A stretch of DNA of 64,000 nt from Lachnospiraceae bacterium MD329 (GTDB lineage: Bacteria > Bacillota > Clostridia > UBA1381), in assembly GCA_010206265.1 (NCBI GenBank), contig VIQV01000029.1, forward strand, positions 1 to 64,000. Reading direction: 5' to 3'. A model generated the notes under the pieces. It saw nothing but the letters and a program-made list of their open reading frames with translations, ran no database searches and was not told the DNA's origin. Shown here piece after piece: positions 7,783 through 16,885 of this stretch (its first letter is position 1; the number at the start of each line of letters is the position of its first letter). The position numbers and the translations under genes were made by a program.

Positions 7783-10083
7783 TCAATTCTCGATAAGCCG
7801 TATCGCAGCAACAGTCATATCGTCCACGACCGCCTCACGGCTCTTTTTAACAGCAGTTTCAATAACCGCCTGTGCCAGTTCGTCCATCGTATCGCGCGGC
7901 ATTTGGATTTCCTTTTTCAGCCAGTCGGTGCGGACTGTTCCAAAGCCTGCCTCACTTATACCGTCGGTCATCATAATAATCGTATCTCCGTCCTGAAGAC
8001 GTTTAGTCTGGCTCTGTACCTTGATTTCCGACATCATTCCAACAGGAAGTGATACTGAAAAGACAGTTTCCACATTTGAGCCGTGAAGTACAATACTTTC
8101 CGCCCCTCCTATTTTATAAAACTCAGATACACCTGTCATAAGGTCGATACAAAGCAAATCCACCGTCGAAAAACATTCATAGTCAAGCCTCAGGCACAAC
8201 GCTGAATTTATCATATCAATAGCAGTTTTTACATTAAATCCCGATTGTAAAAACTCGCGTATCAATTTAAGCGTAATATGACTTTCGGTCATAGCACGCT
8301 TGCCGCTGCCCATACCGTCGGAAATTACTATATACTGCTTATAATCATCAGTAGTAAAGCTGTCAATACTGTCACCCGATACCTCGCTGAAGTCACGGCT
8401 TATCTGACGTACAGCCACCTCCGCAGTGTATTTCGCGCGTGAGGTAAAATGCATAAGTCCGCCTGCCTCGACACCTTCAAGCATCATCGGCGCGCAAAGT
8501 ATACTTTCCAGCACACCTTCTATTTTACCTGTTTCCGTACTCTTGTTCGCGTCAAGATACACTTCCATTCTACCGTGACCGCTCTCTATAACGCTTATCT
8601 CAAAAGCCGTTATTCCAATCTTGTCAAGCTCGCTGACAATATCCTCCTCGCAGTCCTCGCGGAATGCAAAACCCGCGGTTATTTCCTCTGACATATCCTC
8701 TAAAAGCTGTGCCGTTTCACGGTACTGCCGCGCCACGAGGTCGCGCCCTGTAACCGCCTCGCCCATATGTACAAGGTTTTTCTTGTAAAGCTCGTAAACG
8801 TGATTGAACTCGACAACGAACAGTTCACAACGCAGGCACTTTTCACGGAACGCGACAGGTACGGAGGTCAGCGTCAAAATACCGCGCGTTTCAATTGTGT
8901 CAAGCAATAGCATTATACTTCTGTAAGTACGCGTAAAATCCGACTGCCAGCACTTCGACGCGTTCGGACAGCCCTCACACACCCTGTCGGCAACCTCATC
9001 AAACAACGAGGCAACGTCCTTATTATATGCTTTCAGACGTTTTTCCGACGCGTTTTCAAAACACTCCTCCAAACTCTTAAACGCGCCTGCCGTTTTTTCA
9101 AGCTGCATTGCAAGATACTGTTTTATACGCACGTCGCTCAAAAGCGGCTCAATCCTGATTGAATGTGCAAACACAGCGTTTATAATATTATGCGCCCTGT
9201 TTGGAGTAAGAATAAACAAAAGCGCTCCGATAGCCGTTTCAATAATTGTAACAGGTAAAGTAAAGGTATTCCCTGCATACAACAGAGCCACCGCACTGCC
9301 GCCCAAAAAACCGATTGCAACGCCGAACCTGCCGAACGCTTTCAGCAAATTTCCGCACAAAGCGCTGATACCGTAAATACCCATTGTCACCACCGCCATC
9401 GGTGACGACATCGCCGACATAAATCCGATACACAATCCTCCGCTGCCTGCCGCGGCAAGCGACGTATGCAAAGCAATACACATTACCGCATACACTGACA
9501 CAATATTTGACAGACTTATTCCGAACGGCAATGTAATTCCCGAAAGACCCGTTATTATAACACCGATAGTCAGTGCAAGACTTATAAGCTCGTCCTGCGC
9601 CGCGTGGGTACGATTTTTCCTGTTACGCATAAGCGTATATGACTTTTTAAAAACTATGTACATCAGCGCCGCCGTTAACGCCTCAATAAACAGCATAAGA
9701 ATATCATAAAACCCGACAAAGCCGTAAATAAGAAACGTAAGTCCGCCTGCAATGACCGACGCTCCGCACACCGTTGCGTCTATAATATGGTTGTCCTTTG
9801 TCCTGAAACGCGTGTAAATCCAAAAAATAAGCGCAGCAATTATGTACTTCATCAACGCCGTACTTCCCAGCGCCGTTAAAAGAGCTATCGCCATAGCCGT
9901 TATTCCCAGATATGCAATACTTTTATCAAAGCACGCCGCAAAAAACGCAATTCCAAACGGGAACATTCCCAAAACCGACGCTCTCGACGCAAGCAGAAGT
10001 AAAAGACTCATACCTATATCACGCAGTACAGGCGCGCGCAATGTTTCAATATTTCTTTGTTCTTTAAGCTTGGGTTGACTCAT
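7783..10083 (-). CDS. spoIIE: Stage II sporulation protein E (phosphatase)
   Basis: In sporulating Firmicutes SpoIIE sits at the polar septum and dephosphorylates the anti-anti-sigma factor SpoIIAA, which frees sigma-F in the forespore. The 766-residue protein has an N-terminal half with about ten transmembrane helices (residues about 20-300), a regulatory middle region with a Cys cluster, and a C-terminal PP2C phosphatase domain. Its metal motifs are ISDGMGSGKRA, MTDGISEAG and VVDDMTVAAIRL. The Bacillus subtilis protein is slightly longer (about 827 aa). The start has GAGGAGA upstream. TATAAT and two 0A-box-like sites lie in the divergent promoter region. Confidence 0.95.
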   Translation of the reverse strand: MSQPKLKEQRNIETLRAPVLRDIGMSLLLLLASRASVLGMFPFGIAFFAACFDKSIAYLGITAMAIALLTALGSTALMKYIIAALIFWIYTRFRTKDNHIIDATVCGASVIAGGLTFLIYGFVGFYDILMLFIEALTAALMYIVFKKSYTLMRNRKNRTHAAQDELISLALTIGVIITGLSGITLPFGISLSNIVSVYAVMCIALHTSLAAAGSGGLCIGFMSAMSSPMAVVTMGIYGISALCGNLLKAFGRFGVAIGFLGGSAVALLYAGNTFTLPVTIIETAIGALLFILTPNRAHNIINAVFAHSIRIEPLLSDVRIKQYLAMQLEKTAGAFKSLEECFENASEKRLKAYNKDVASLFDEVADRVCEGCPNASKCWQSDFTRTYRSIMLLLDTIETRGILTLTSVPVAFREKCLRCELFVVEFNHVYELYKKNLVHMGEAVTGRDLVARQYRETAQLLEDMSEEITAGFAFREDCEEDIVSELDKIGITAFEISVIESGHGRMEVYLDANKSTETGKIEGVLESILCAPMMLEGVEAGGLMHFTSRAKYTAEVAVRQISRDFSEVSGDSIDSFTTDDYKQYIVISDGMGSGKRAMTESHITLKLIREFLQSGFNVKTAIDMINSALCLRLDYECFSTVDLLCIDLMTGVSEFYKIGGAESIVLHGSNVETVFSVSLPVGMMSEIKVQSQTKRLQDGDTIIMMTDGISEAGFGTVRTDWLKKEIQMPRDTMDELAQAVIETAVKKSREAVVDDMTVAAIRLIEN

Positions 10084-10112
10084 AACTGTTTCTCCTCTAT
10101 AAAATATCCTAT

Positions 10113-10178
10113 ATTATACCATTTCAGGAATAATAAACCTGTCATTTCCTGTTGTCGAAACACAAAAAATTTTCGACG
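10113..10178 (-). promoter_or_regulatory. spoIIE promoter with two Spo0A-box-like sites
   Basis: On the minus strand a perfect TATAAT (10118-10113) has no consensus -35 at 17 bp, as in activator-dependent promoters. An exact 0A box TGTCGAA lies at 10153-10159 (plus strand). A one-mismatch box lies at 10172-10178 (minus strand CGTCGAA). spoIIE is a known Spo0A target in Bacillus, so this placement fits, but binding is inferred. Confidence 0.55.
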
Positions 10179-10256
10179 GCAGGCTTTGACAAAATACGGG
10201 AAAATATGTTACAATATTCTTAAAGTGTAAATTATACGATAAGGGGGCAGATAAAA

Positions 10257-10730
10257 GTGAAAAGAGTTTTAATTTTTTCGGACAGTCACGGGAACACTAA
10301 CAGATGTCTGGATATAATACGTTCGGCTGAAAATGTAAGCGCCGTTATTCACGCAGGTGACTGTGTTGAGGACGCGGAGGATTTAAGCTATGTTTATCCG
10401 CAGATACCCGTTTATTATGTCAAGGGCAACAATGACTTTTTCACAAACGCTCCCTCGCATATGACTGTGATAATCGACGGTGTGAGGATTTTTATTTCAC
10501 ACGGTCACGAGGAGCGCGTCAAATACGAATCCGATTACAGAACCCTCCGCCTCAAAGCAAAAGAGGCAAATGCGGAAATGGCTGTATTCGGTCATACGCA
10601 TATTTCCCATATTTCATACGACGGCGGTATTACTATGGTAAATCCGGGAAGTATAACATTCGGAGCTACATATGCAGTTGCAGAAATTGAGGCAGGAAAG
10701 ATAAATGTAAAAATCGAAGAATATATATAA
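10257..10730 (+). CDS. YfcE/MJ0936-type metallophosphoesterase
   Basis: This 157-residue single-domain calcineurin-like phosphodiesterase carries the full metal-ligand set: DSH (Asp9, His11), GD (Asp35), GNND (57-60), SHGH (81-84) and GHTH (112-115). The family hydrolyses phosphodiester bonds with two Mn-type metals; the natural substrate is generally unknown. The GTG start at 10257 follows AGGGGGC. A TTGACA...TACAAT promoter (10186-10215) lies upstream, divergent from spoIIE. Confidence 0.88.
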   Translation: MKRVLIFSDSHGNTNRCLDIIRSAENVSAVIHAGDCVEDAEDLSYVYPQIPVYYVKGNNDFFTNAPSHMTVIIDGVRIFISHGHEERVKYESDYRTLRLKAKEANAEMAVFGHTHISHISYDGGITMVNPGSITFGATYAVAEIEAGKINVKIEEYI

Positions 10731-10741
10731 TGAATTTTTAC

Positions 10742-10770
10742 TTGTTATTATCGTAAAATTCCTGTATAAT
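10742..10770 (+). promoter_or_regulatory. Promoter of metF-metH
   Basis: TTGTTA (10742-10747), a 17-bp spacer and TATAAT (10765-10770) lie just ahead of metF. The 5' UTR of about 20 nt leaves no room for a SAM riboswitch. Confidence 0.65.
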
Positions 10771-10797
10771 ATATAAAAAATGGTAGGAGTTGTAAAA

Positions 10798-11664
10798 ATG
10801 TTTATAAAAGATATATTTAATTCAAAAAAGCCTGTGCTTTCGTTTGAAATATTCCCTCCGAAACAGGAATCAAAGGTTGAAGAGGTTGAAAAGGCAGTAA
10901 AGGAAATGGCTAATCTTCCTATTGATTATATGAGCGTTACATACGGCGCAGGCGGAAGTAATTCAAAAAATACGGCGCGTATAGCCTCGTACATGAAAGA
11001 TAACCTTTCGGTTACGTCGCTTGCACATCTGACGTGCGTCGCTAATACAAAAGATGATATTGAAAACATTCTTAATGAATATAAAAGTCTTGGTATTGAA
11101 AATATTCTTGCTCTGCGCGGAGATAAACCACGCGATTATGACGGCGAGCTTTTCCCCGGTTACTCCCACGCGTCCGAGCTTGCGGAGGCTATTAAAAAGC
11201 ACGGCTGTTTTTGTGTCGGAGGCGCGTGTTATCCCGAATGTCACCCCGATTCGCCCAACATTGACGTTGATATCGAAAACCTGAAAAACAAGGTGGACGC
11301 AGGTGTGGATTTTCTCGTAACTCAGATGTTTTTTGATAACAACGCATTTTACAATTTCCGCGATAAGATGATAAAAAAAGGTATTAACGTACCTGTAACG
11401 GCAGGTATTATGCCGCTTACAAACGCTGGTCAGATTCAGAGAATGGCAATTCTGTCGGGCGGCGCGTCAATGCCGTCAAAGTTTATGAAGATGATTTCAA
11501 GATATGAGGATAACCCTGCCGCACTTAAACAGGCAGGTATTGCATACGCGGTTGACCAGATTATTGAGCTTGTTTCAAATGACATAGACGGTATTCATCT
11601 GTATACAATGAACAAACCCGAAACGGCTGAAAAAATTGTGACGGTTATAAACAGTCTGTTTTAA
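10798..11664 (+). CDS. metF: 5,10-methylenetetrahydrofolate reductase
   Basis: MetF reduces methylene-THF to methyl-THF, the methyl donor for methionine synthase. The 288-residue TIM-barrel protein shows SFEIFPPKQE at its N-terminus with the conserved Glu, then TYGAGGS, NILALRGDKPRD and the FAD-contact block FLVTQMFFDN. The ATG at 10798 is chosen over 10780 because AGGAG lies 8 bases before it, and the upstream ATG sits in that site. The next gene, 21 bp downstream, is metH, its user, so the two form a functional operon. FAD binding is known for the family. Confidence 0.94.
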   Translation: MFIKDIFNSKKPVLSFEIFPPKQESKVEEVEKAVKEMANLPIDYMSVTYGAGGSNSKNTARIASYMKDNLSVTSLAHLTCVANTKDDIENILNEYKSLGIENILALRGDKPRDYDGELFPGYSHASELAEAIKKHGCFCVGGACYPECHPDSPNIDVDIENLKNKVDAGVDFLVTQMFFDNNAFYNFRDKMIKKGINVPVTAGIMPLTNAGQIQRMAILSGGASMPSKFMKMISRYEDNPAALKQAGIAYAVDQIIELVSNDIDGIHLYTMNKPETAEKIVTVINSLF

Positions 11665-11685
11665 TCGGCAGAAAGGACAATTCAT

Positions 11686-14097
11686 ATGACAAACATACGC
11701 GACCTTCTCGGAAAACGTCTGCTGTTTTTTGACGGCGGAATGGGAACAATGCTGCAGAAAAACGGGCTCGGAGCAGGCGAAATACCCGAACTTTTAAATC
11801 TCACCAATGCAGAACTGATTGAAAAAATCCATACAGAATACCTGCTTGCAGGTGCGGACATTATAACAACCAATACTTTCGGCGCAAATCCGCTTAAATC
11901 TGACGATATAGGCGAAAGCCTTGATATGATTATTGCGGCAGGAATAGGCATTGCCCGTAAAGCGGTTAATAATGTTCAGTCAGAAGAAAAACCACGTTTT
12001 ATAGCGTTTGATATGGGTCCCTGCGGACGTCTTTTGGAACCGCTGGGCGACCTGTCTTTTGACGAATGTTACAATGCGTTTAAACAAATTGCCGTAACTG
12101 CCGAAAAATGCGGCGCAGACCTTGTTATAATCGAAACAATGTCCGATACGCTTGAGGCAAAGGCGGCAGTGCTTGCAGTAAAGGAAAATACTAACCTGCC
12201 GATATTTGTTACAATGACGTTTGACGAAAGTTATAAAACGCTTACAGGCGGCGATGTGGCTGTAATGTCGGCAATTATGGAAGGACTCGGCGTTGACTGT
12301 GTTGGTATCAACTGCGGTCTTGGTCCCGAACAGATAGGCGATATGATGGAGCATTTAGCAGAGATTTCTTCTATACCTATTATGGCTCAGCCTAACGCAG
12401 GACTTCCGCAGATTGAAAACGGTAAAACAGTTTATAATGTTTCGGCAGAGGAATTTGGTGAACAGTGTGCGAAAATGGCGCGTTTCGGTGTTTCGGTTCT
12501 GGGCGGCTGCTGCGGTACCACTCCCGACCATATACGCGCGCTTATTGAAAAATGCGCTGATTACACACCAATCGTCGAAGAAAAAAATATAACGGTTGTC
12601 GCGTCATATTCAAAGACGGTCATACTCGGCAACGGACCTGTAATTGTCGGTGAACGCATTAACCCGACAGGTAAAAAGAAATTTAAAGAGGCGTTACGTC
12701 AGAACGATATAGACTATATTTTAAACGAGGCGTTTGCTCAGCGCGACGCAGGCGCGCATATACTTGACGTCAATGTGGGACTTCCCGAAATAGACGAGTG
12801 CGCGACAATGGAACAAGCCGTGAAGGCTATAAGCGCGGCTGTAAACCTGCCTCTCCAGATTGACAGCTCAGACCCTAAAACAATCGAACGCGCGCTGAGA
12901 ATTTACAACGGCAAACCTATGATAAATTCAGTAAACGGCAAAGAAGAAAGTATACGTGAAATAATGCCTATAGTACAGAAATACGGCGGTGTGCTCGTCG
13001 GACTTTGTCTTGATGAAAACGGTATTCCTCCCACTGCGGCAGAACGCGTCGAAATAGCGAAACGCATAAAAAAACGCGCGGCGGAATACGGAATCAAGCC
13101 GAAAAACCTTGTAATGGACGCGCTTACGCTTACTATTTCAGCCCAACAGAAGGAATCCGCGGAAACAATTAAGGCATTAAAACAGATTAAAGAAGAGCTT
13201 GGAATATGCACAACGCTCGGAGTATCAAATATATCCTTCGGACTTCCGCGCCGTGAAATTGTAAACGGTACGTTTTTTGCGCTCGCGCTTAACAACGGGC
13301 TTGACGCGTGTATTATAAATCCCTGCGCCGACGCAATGATTAACACCTACAGAGCGTTTATGGCGCTGTCCTGCTTTGACGCAGACTGTCAGGATTACGT
13401 CAGCGCGTATGCAGGAACAAAATCACAAACAACAGTGACCCGTGAAAATCAAACGGAGGAAAAGACTGACGGAGTAAATCCGCTTTTCGATATAATAATC
13501 AAAGGTTTAAAAGACCAGTCATATAATGAAACGGTAAAACAACTTGAAAATACAGACCCTATGGATATTATAAACAATATTCTTGTTGAGGCGTTAAATA
13601 CCGTCGGACGCGAATTTGAAAAAGGTACTATGTTCCTTCCTCAGCTTATGATGAGCGCGGAAACTGTTAAAAACTCGTTTGACGCGATAAAAGCGCATAT
13701 TGAAAAGTCGGGCAAAAAGCAGGAAAGCAAGGGCAAAATTGCCGTTGCGACAGTTAAAGGCGATATACACGACATTGGTAAAAATATTGTTAAGGTACTG
13801 CTTGAAAATTACGGCTACGACGTCTATGACCTCGGCAAGGACGTTGCGCCCGAAACGATAGTCAGCGCTCTTCGCGACAACGACATTCACCTATGCGGAC
13901 TGTCTGCGCTTATGACAACAACTGTTGTAAGTATGGAAGAAACCATAAAGGCTGTACGCGCGGCAGGGCTTGACGCGAAAATATGGGTAGGCGGCGCTGT
14001 ACTGACGCAGGAATATGCCGATATGATAGGCGCGGACAAATACTGTAAGGACGCATTATCGTCGGTAAACTACGCAAACGAATTTTTCGGAATATAA
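11686..14097 (+). CDS. metH: Cobalamin-dependent methionine synthase (short form)
   Basis: MetH moves a methyl group from methyl-THF through cobalamin to homocysteine. Domains in order are: a homocysteine/zinc domain (about 1-290; GINCG near 209 and GGCCGTT near 273), a pterin-binding domain (GERINPTGKKKF near 322 to about 570), a B12 cap, and a B12-binding Rossmann domain with the lower-axial GDIHDIGKN motif near residue 695. At 803 residues it ends there. It lacks the roughly 330-residue AdoMet reactivation domain of the E. coli enzyme. A separate activation protein is expected but not seen nearby. It follows metF. Confidence 0.94.
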   Translation: MTNIRDLLGKRLLFFDGGMGTMLQKNGLGAGEIPELLNLTNAELIEKIHTEYLLAGADIITTNTFGANPLKSDDIGESLDMIIAAGIGIARKAVNNVQSEEKPRFIAFDMGPCGRLLEPLGDLSFDECYNAFKQIAVTAEKCGADLVIIETMSDTLEAKAAVLAVKENTNLPIFVTMTFDESYKTLTGGDVAVMSAIMEGLGVDCVGINCGLGPEQIGDMMEHLAEISSIPIMAQPNAGLPQIENGKTVYNVSAEEFGEQCAKMARFGVSVLGGCCGTTPDHIRALIEKCADYTPIVEEKNITVVASYSKTVILGNGPVIVGERINPTGKKKFKEALRQNDIDYILNEAFAQRDAGAHILDVNVGLPEIDECATMEQAVKAISAAVNLPLQIDSSDPKTIERALRIYNGKPMINSVNGKEESIREIMPIVQKYGGVLVGLCLDENGIPPTAAERVEIAKRIKKRAAEYGIKPKNLVMDALTLTISAQQKESAETIKALKQIKEELGICTTLGVSNISFGLPRREIVNGTFFALALNNGLDACIINPCADAMINTYRAFMALSCFDADCQDYVSAYAGTKSQTTVTRENQTEEKTDGVNPLFDIIIKGLKDQSYNETVKQLENTDPMDIINNILVEALNTVGREFEKGTMFLPQLMMSAETVKNSFDAIKAHIEKSGKKQESKGKIAVATVKGDIHDIGKNIVKVLLENYGYDVYDLGKDVAPETIVSALRDNDIHLCGLSALMTTTVVSMEETIKAVRAAGLDAKIWVGGAVLTQEYADMIGADKYCKDALSSVNYANEFFGI

Positions 14098-14105
14098 ATA
14101 GATAT

Positions 14106-14137
14106 ATAGCGGAGATATTATTTCAATATCTCCGCTA
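14106..14137 (+). terminator. Terminator of metF-metH
   Basis: The stem TAGCGGAGATAT / ATATCTCCGCTA, followed by TTGTTT, ends the rightward transcript 9 bases after the metH stop. Confidence 0.8.
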
Positions 14138-14144
14138 TTGTTTA

Positions 14145-14396
14145 TCATAAGTCCCCATTGATACACTCTGTCATAAAATACATACATACCTTAAATCCCT
14201 TTTTAAAAGACTGAACATTTGATTCCGCCAAAGCACTGTTAAACATCGCCTCCATCCTCAGACCTTCTTTAGAATTTTTTTCTGACAGCGGATTTATATA
14301 TTTTTTGTTAAATGCTTCAACCTCCTGTATATCCTTACCAAACCTGCTATGAGAACTATATCCATCATATATAAAATCCAATATGCCTAAGTCCAT
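14145..14396 (-). CDS. 83-aa protein of unknown function
   Basis: I do not recognise this protein with confidence. It is soluble and helical: MDLGILDFIYDGY opens it, and FKKGFKVCMYFMTEC lies near the end. This layout recalls small phage-type proteins such as DUF6809, but the match is weak. AGGGGAGGTG 5 bases before the ATG is one of the strongest ribosome binding sites in the window. The gene lies directly downstream of a structured RNA with its own terminator (14431-14641), so its expression may depend on read-through. Confidence 0.6.
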   Translation of the reverse strand: MDLGILDFIYDGYSSHSRFGKDIQEVEAFNKKYINPLSEKNSKEGLRMEAMFNSALAESNVQSFKKGFKVCMYFMTECINGDL

Positions 14397-14430
14397 ATTA
14401 ACACCTCCCCTGAAAAATATTTTTATATAT

Positions 14431-14641
14431 TAAAAAAGCGCGACCACCGAAGCAATCGCGCCAAAAAACGCAAACTCCGATAGTCGCTAAACATATTTAA
14501 TGGAATAGATGTGTAATTCAATCTGCCCAAATGGAATTTGCATTTTTATCAAATTCTAAAGGCAGATTAAATATAAAAGGGTAAAAAAACCCATAAAAAC
14601 AAAAAACACACCCCATTCTCAAATTATTAAATACGTTTAGC
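14431..14641 (-). ncRNA. Candidate structured RNA (~210 nt) with own promoter and terminator
   Basis: The minus strand carries a promoter (TTTACA 14676-14671, 17-bp spacer, TATTAT 14653-14648) that would start RNA near 14641. That is the first base of a 16-bp closing stem, 14641-14626 with 14501-14486, having one G-U pair. Inside are an 11-bp helix with one bulge (14618-14607 with 14513-14503), a small GGGT/ACCC hairpin (about 14592-14580) and a long arm (14568-14561 with 14528-14520). The RNA ends in a GCGCGA/TCGCGC terminator with six U residues (14461-14431). It could be a 6S-like RNA, another ncRNA, or a riboswitch for the 83-aa gene. I cannot assign a family. Confidence 0.6.
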
Positions 14642-14700
14642 ATATTTATAATAACATATTATTTATCGAATGTAAAGACCATAATTATATTTTTATATAA

Positions 14701-14735
14701 AAAAAGTGTTTAGGACAAATCCTAAACACTTTTTA
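14701..14735. terminator. Bidirectional terminator downstream of the 3D-domain gene
   Basis: The stem GTGTTTAGG / CCTAAACAC with loop ACAAAT is flanked by A and T runs. It ends the leftward 14739-15710 transcript and isolates the ncRNA promoter from it. Confidence 0.85.
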
Positions 14736-14738
14736 ATA

Positions 14739-15710
14739 CTATTCCGCATAATATACATCTCTGTAAACCACACCAAGCGCCATTGCCATATCGTGGGTAG
14801 GCACTGCAACATCTATCTGATATTCCTCCAGACCCGAACCCGTATCCTCGGCGATACGGTAACCGTAGCCGTCAATATAAACATTCGCAAGCGGCGGTAT
14901 AACATTTGTATTTACCGCGATAGTCTGCCCCGGATTCATCTCGCCCGCCCAAGCGGTACGCGCGCCCCAGCCGCCGTTACATATCTCGCAGGGACAATAA
15001 TGCGTTATCTTAAACCTGCCTATATATTCGCCTACAACAGGCATTGCCTCACCGCTTTGGTTGGCTGCATACTCGCCCTCGCCGTGATTTGATATTATCG
15101 CAATACCATCAGGCTCAGCAACCGTTTCGGGCATTGACACGAATGCGCACAGCGTTTCCTGCGTCCAACCCACATTAAGACCGAACATCTCCATTGAATC
15201 CCTTACAGGCACCATAAGTGTTCCACCGTTTATCAGCACTGCCTGCGAAACCATCTCATACGGCTTTCCGATAGAAACGTTATCGCCCTCCGAATCAGTG
15301 AAATTATACCTTATAACAGCTCGGCTTGAATTAATACGCAGCGCCGCCGTTATGTTTTTCGGGGTCATTTCAAGTCCGAATCCGTTTACCTTGCTTATCG
15401 CCTCCGCCGCAAAGCGTTCAATCGGCTTGTCGGAATCAGCGTTAGGCGTAAGCGTTAAAATCGCCGTCTGCGTGGGCTGGTCCCACGTCACCTCCATACC
15501 TGCCGCCTCAGCCATTGCACGCGCAGGGATAAGAGTACGGCTGTCAAGCTGTATCGGTTTTACATCATCAAACGGCACATAGTCCGAACCCTCAGAGATT
15601 ACGCCGTCCATTCTTACCGATATATCATCATCTGCAAATACAATTCCTGTGTTTACCGTCAAAAGCGTAATAAGCGAAACCGCTGCAACAACTTTTGTTA
15701 TATTCCTCAT
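14739..15710 (-). CDS. Secreted protein: copper-amine-oxidase-like domain plus 3D domain
   Basis: This 323-residue exported protein has a signal peptide (about 1-26, cleaved near VFA-DD). Then come a copper-amine-oxidase N-domain-like module (LDSRTLIPARAMAEAAGMEVTWD, then INGGTLMVPVRDSMEMFGLNVGW) and a C-terminal 3D domain (about 225-320). In the 3D domain the three Asp-type positions are visible in IAEDTGSG, QIDVAVP and THDMAMALG. 3D domains occur in lytic-transglycosylase-like and spore-associated proteins such as YabE and YocH relatives, so a cell-wall role is likely. It is probably the last gene of a unit with the 364-aa and DUF815 genes. AGGAGG-type ribosome binding site. Confidence 0.85.
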   Translation of the reverse strand: MRNITKVVAAVSLITLLTVNTGIVFADDDISVRMDGVISEGSDYVPFDDVKPIQLDSRTLIPARAMAEAAGMEVTWDQPTQTAILTLTPNADSDKPIERFAAEAISKVNGFGLEMTPKNITAALRINSSRAVIRYNFTDSEGDNVSIGKPYEMVSQAVLINGGTLMVPVRDSMEMFGLNVGWTQETLCAFVSMPETVAEPDGIAIISNHGEGEYAANQSGEAMPVVGEYIGRFKITHYCPCEICNGGWGARTAWAGEMNPGQTIAVNTNVIPPLANVYIDGYGYRIAEDTGSGLEEYQIDVAVPTHDMAMALGVVYRDVYYAE

Positions 15711-15769
15711 TTGAAATATCCTCCTACTCTCTTTCTACAGATTCCTCTGTATTGGATTTGTTGAGTGTA

Positions 15770-16864
15770 TCATTCGTTGTAGTTATTATAAAGTATAAGT
15801 TCTGTTGTCACTCCGTCAACCATTCTTGCAAGCGCGTAATTATAAGTATTATCCTTGTCAAGCACAGCCGTTTCTTCACGGTCAAACATATTTTTCGGCA
15901 GTGTCGTTTCAATAGCGCTTATATCCTCTATTTCAACCGCATATTCCCTGCCGCTGACGTCGCAGGTATAAACAAGCGTATCACTTTGAACGTCAAGGTC
16001 AATCATTTCATTCTCATTCGCATTTTTGTTTATAAGCGTAAGCGTATTGCCGTGTTTTTGAGCAATGATTCCGAACGCGTATTGATATTTGTCCGACGGC
16101 GCTTTCTCACCGTATTTCACAAAATTCCACTTGCCTGCCACCTTACCGTTTGCGGCATACAGCTTTTCAAAATTTGTACCGTAGTCGTTATCTCCTGTTG
16201 CAATATCCTCGTCAGTCGGTCTGAATATAAAATCAACCGTTCTAATCTTATCGCCCGACACTGTAGCCGTCAGACAGATAACGTCGCCTTTTTCAAGGCT
16301 AAGCATTGATTTACCGACTAAGTCGGCATATCCCTCGGGAGCGGTTGCAATTGTCATATCCTCGTCGATTCTTACGGTCATTTCCTTACCGTTATAGAAT
16401 ACCGTTACAGCATAAAACGTATTGCTGTCACTGTCCGTATCTGTCGTTACGTCTTTTACAAGAGCCATTCCGCCAAAGGAATCAACCTCCCTTTCATAAA
16501 CTGACGGAAATCCTCTGTCTGCGGACGGCGTTGACGTCGGCTTAACAGTCGCCTCGGGTTTGTCCGTTTCAGACGGAGCAGGCGTCGGAGTTGACGCAAT
16601 CTCGTCCAAGACTATTGAACCGCCGTTACCACCCAGAAGATAGGCTTTTTTTACAAAACCGTCATACTGCGACGGTATTTCCTCGTTAAATTTACCGTCC
16701 TTCGCGTCTGCCGTTTTACAGTAAACAAGCTTACCGCTATTGTCAAAACAGCTTATTATTGCTTTTGCGCTGCCCTCGCCGTCAAAACTGACGGTTGACG
16801 CAAACGCGGTTGTCGTAAGCAGTGTTGCCGCGGCTAAAACTGCCGCCGTTATTTTTCTTTTCAT
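15770..16864 (-). CDS. Secreted protein with Pro/Thr linker, unknown
   Basis: This 364-residue exported protein begins with a signal peptide (about 1-22, ending TAFA). Next is a short module, SAKAIISCFDNSGKLVYCKT...YDGFVKKAYLL (about 33-78), then a low-complexity linker STPTPAPSETDKPEATVKPT (about 91-110). The remaining roughly 240 residues match no family I know; they look beta-rich with repeated YxVEIEDI/TVRIDED elements. The N-terminal module resembles the C-terminus of the LRR protein at 37836-39101. The gene lies 21 bp after the DUF815 ATPase gene on the same strand. Confidence 0.7.
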   Translation of the reverse strand: MKRKITAAVLAAATLLTTTAFASTVSFDGEGSAKAIISCFDNSGKLVYCKTADAKDGKFNEEIPSQYDGFVKKAYLLGGNGGSIVLDEIASTPTPAPSETDKPEATVKPTSTPSADRGFPSVYEREVDSFGGMALVKDVTTDTDSDSNTFYAVTVFYNGKEMTVRIDEDMTIATAPEGYADLVGKSMLSLEKGDVICLTATVSGDKIRTVDFIFRPTDEDIATGDNDYGTNFEKLYAANGKVAGKWNFVKYGEKAPSDKYQYAFGIIAQKHGNTLTLINKNANENEMIDLDVQSDTLVYTCDVSGREYAVEIEDISAIETTLPKNMFDREETAVLDKDNTYNYALARMVDGVTTELILYNNYNE

Positions 16865-16885
16865 TTTGCATATTCCTTTCTGTTT

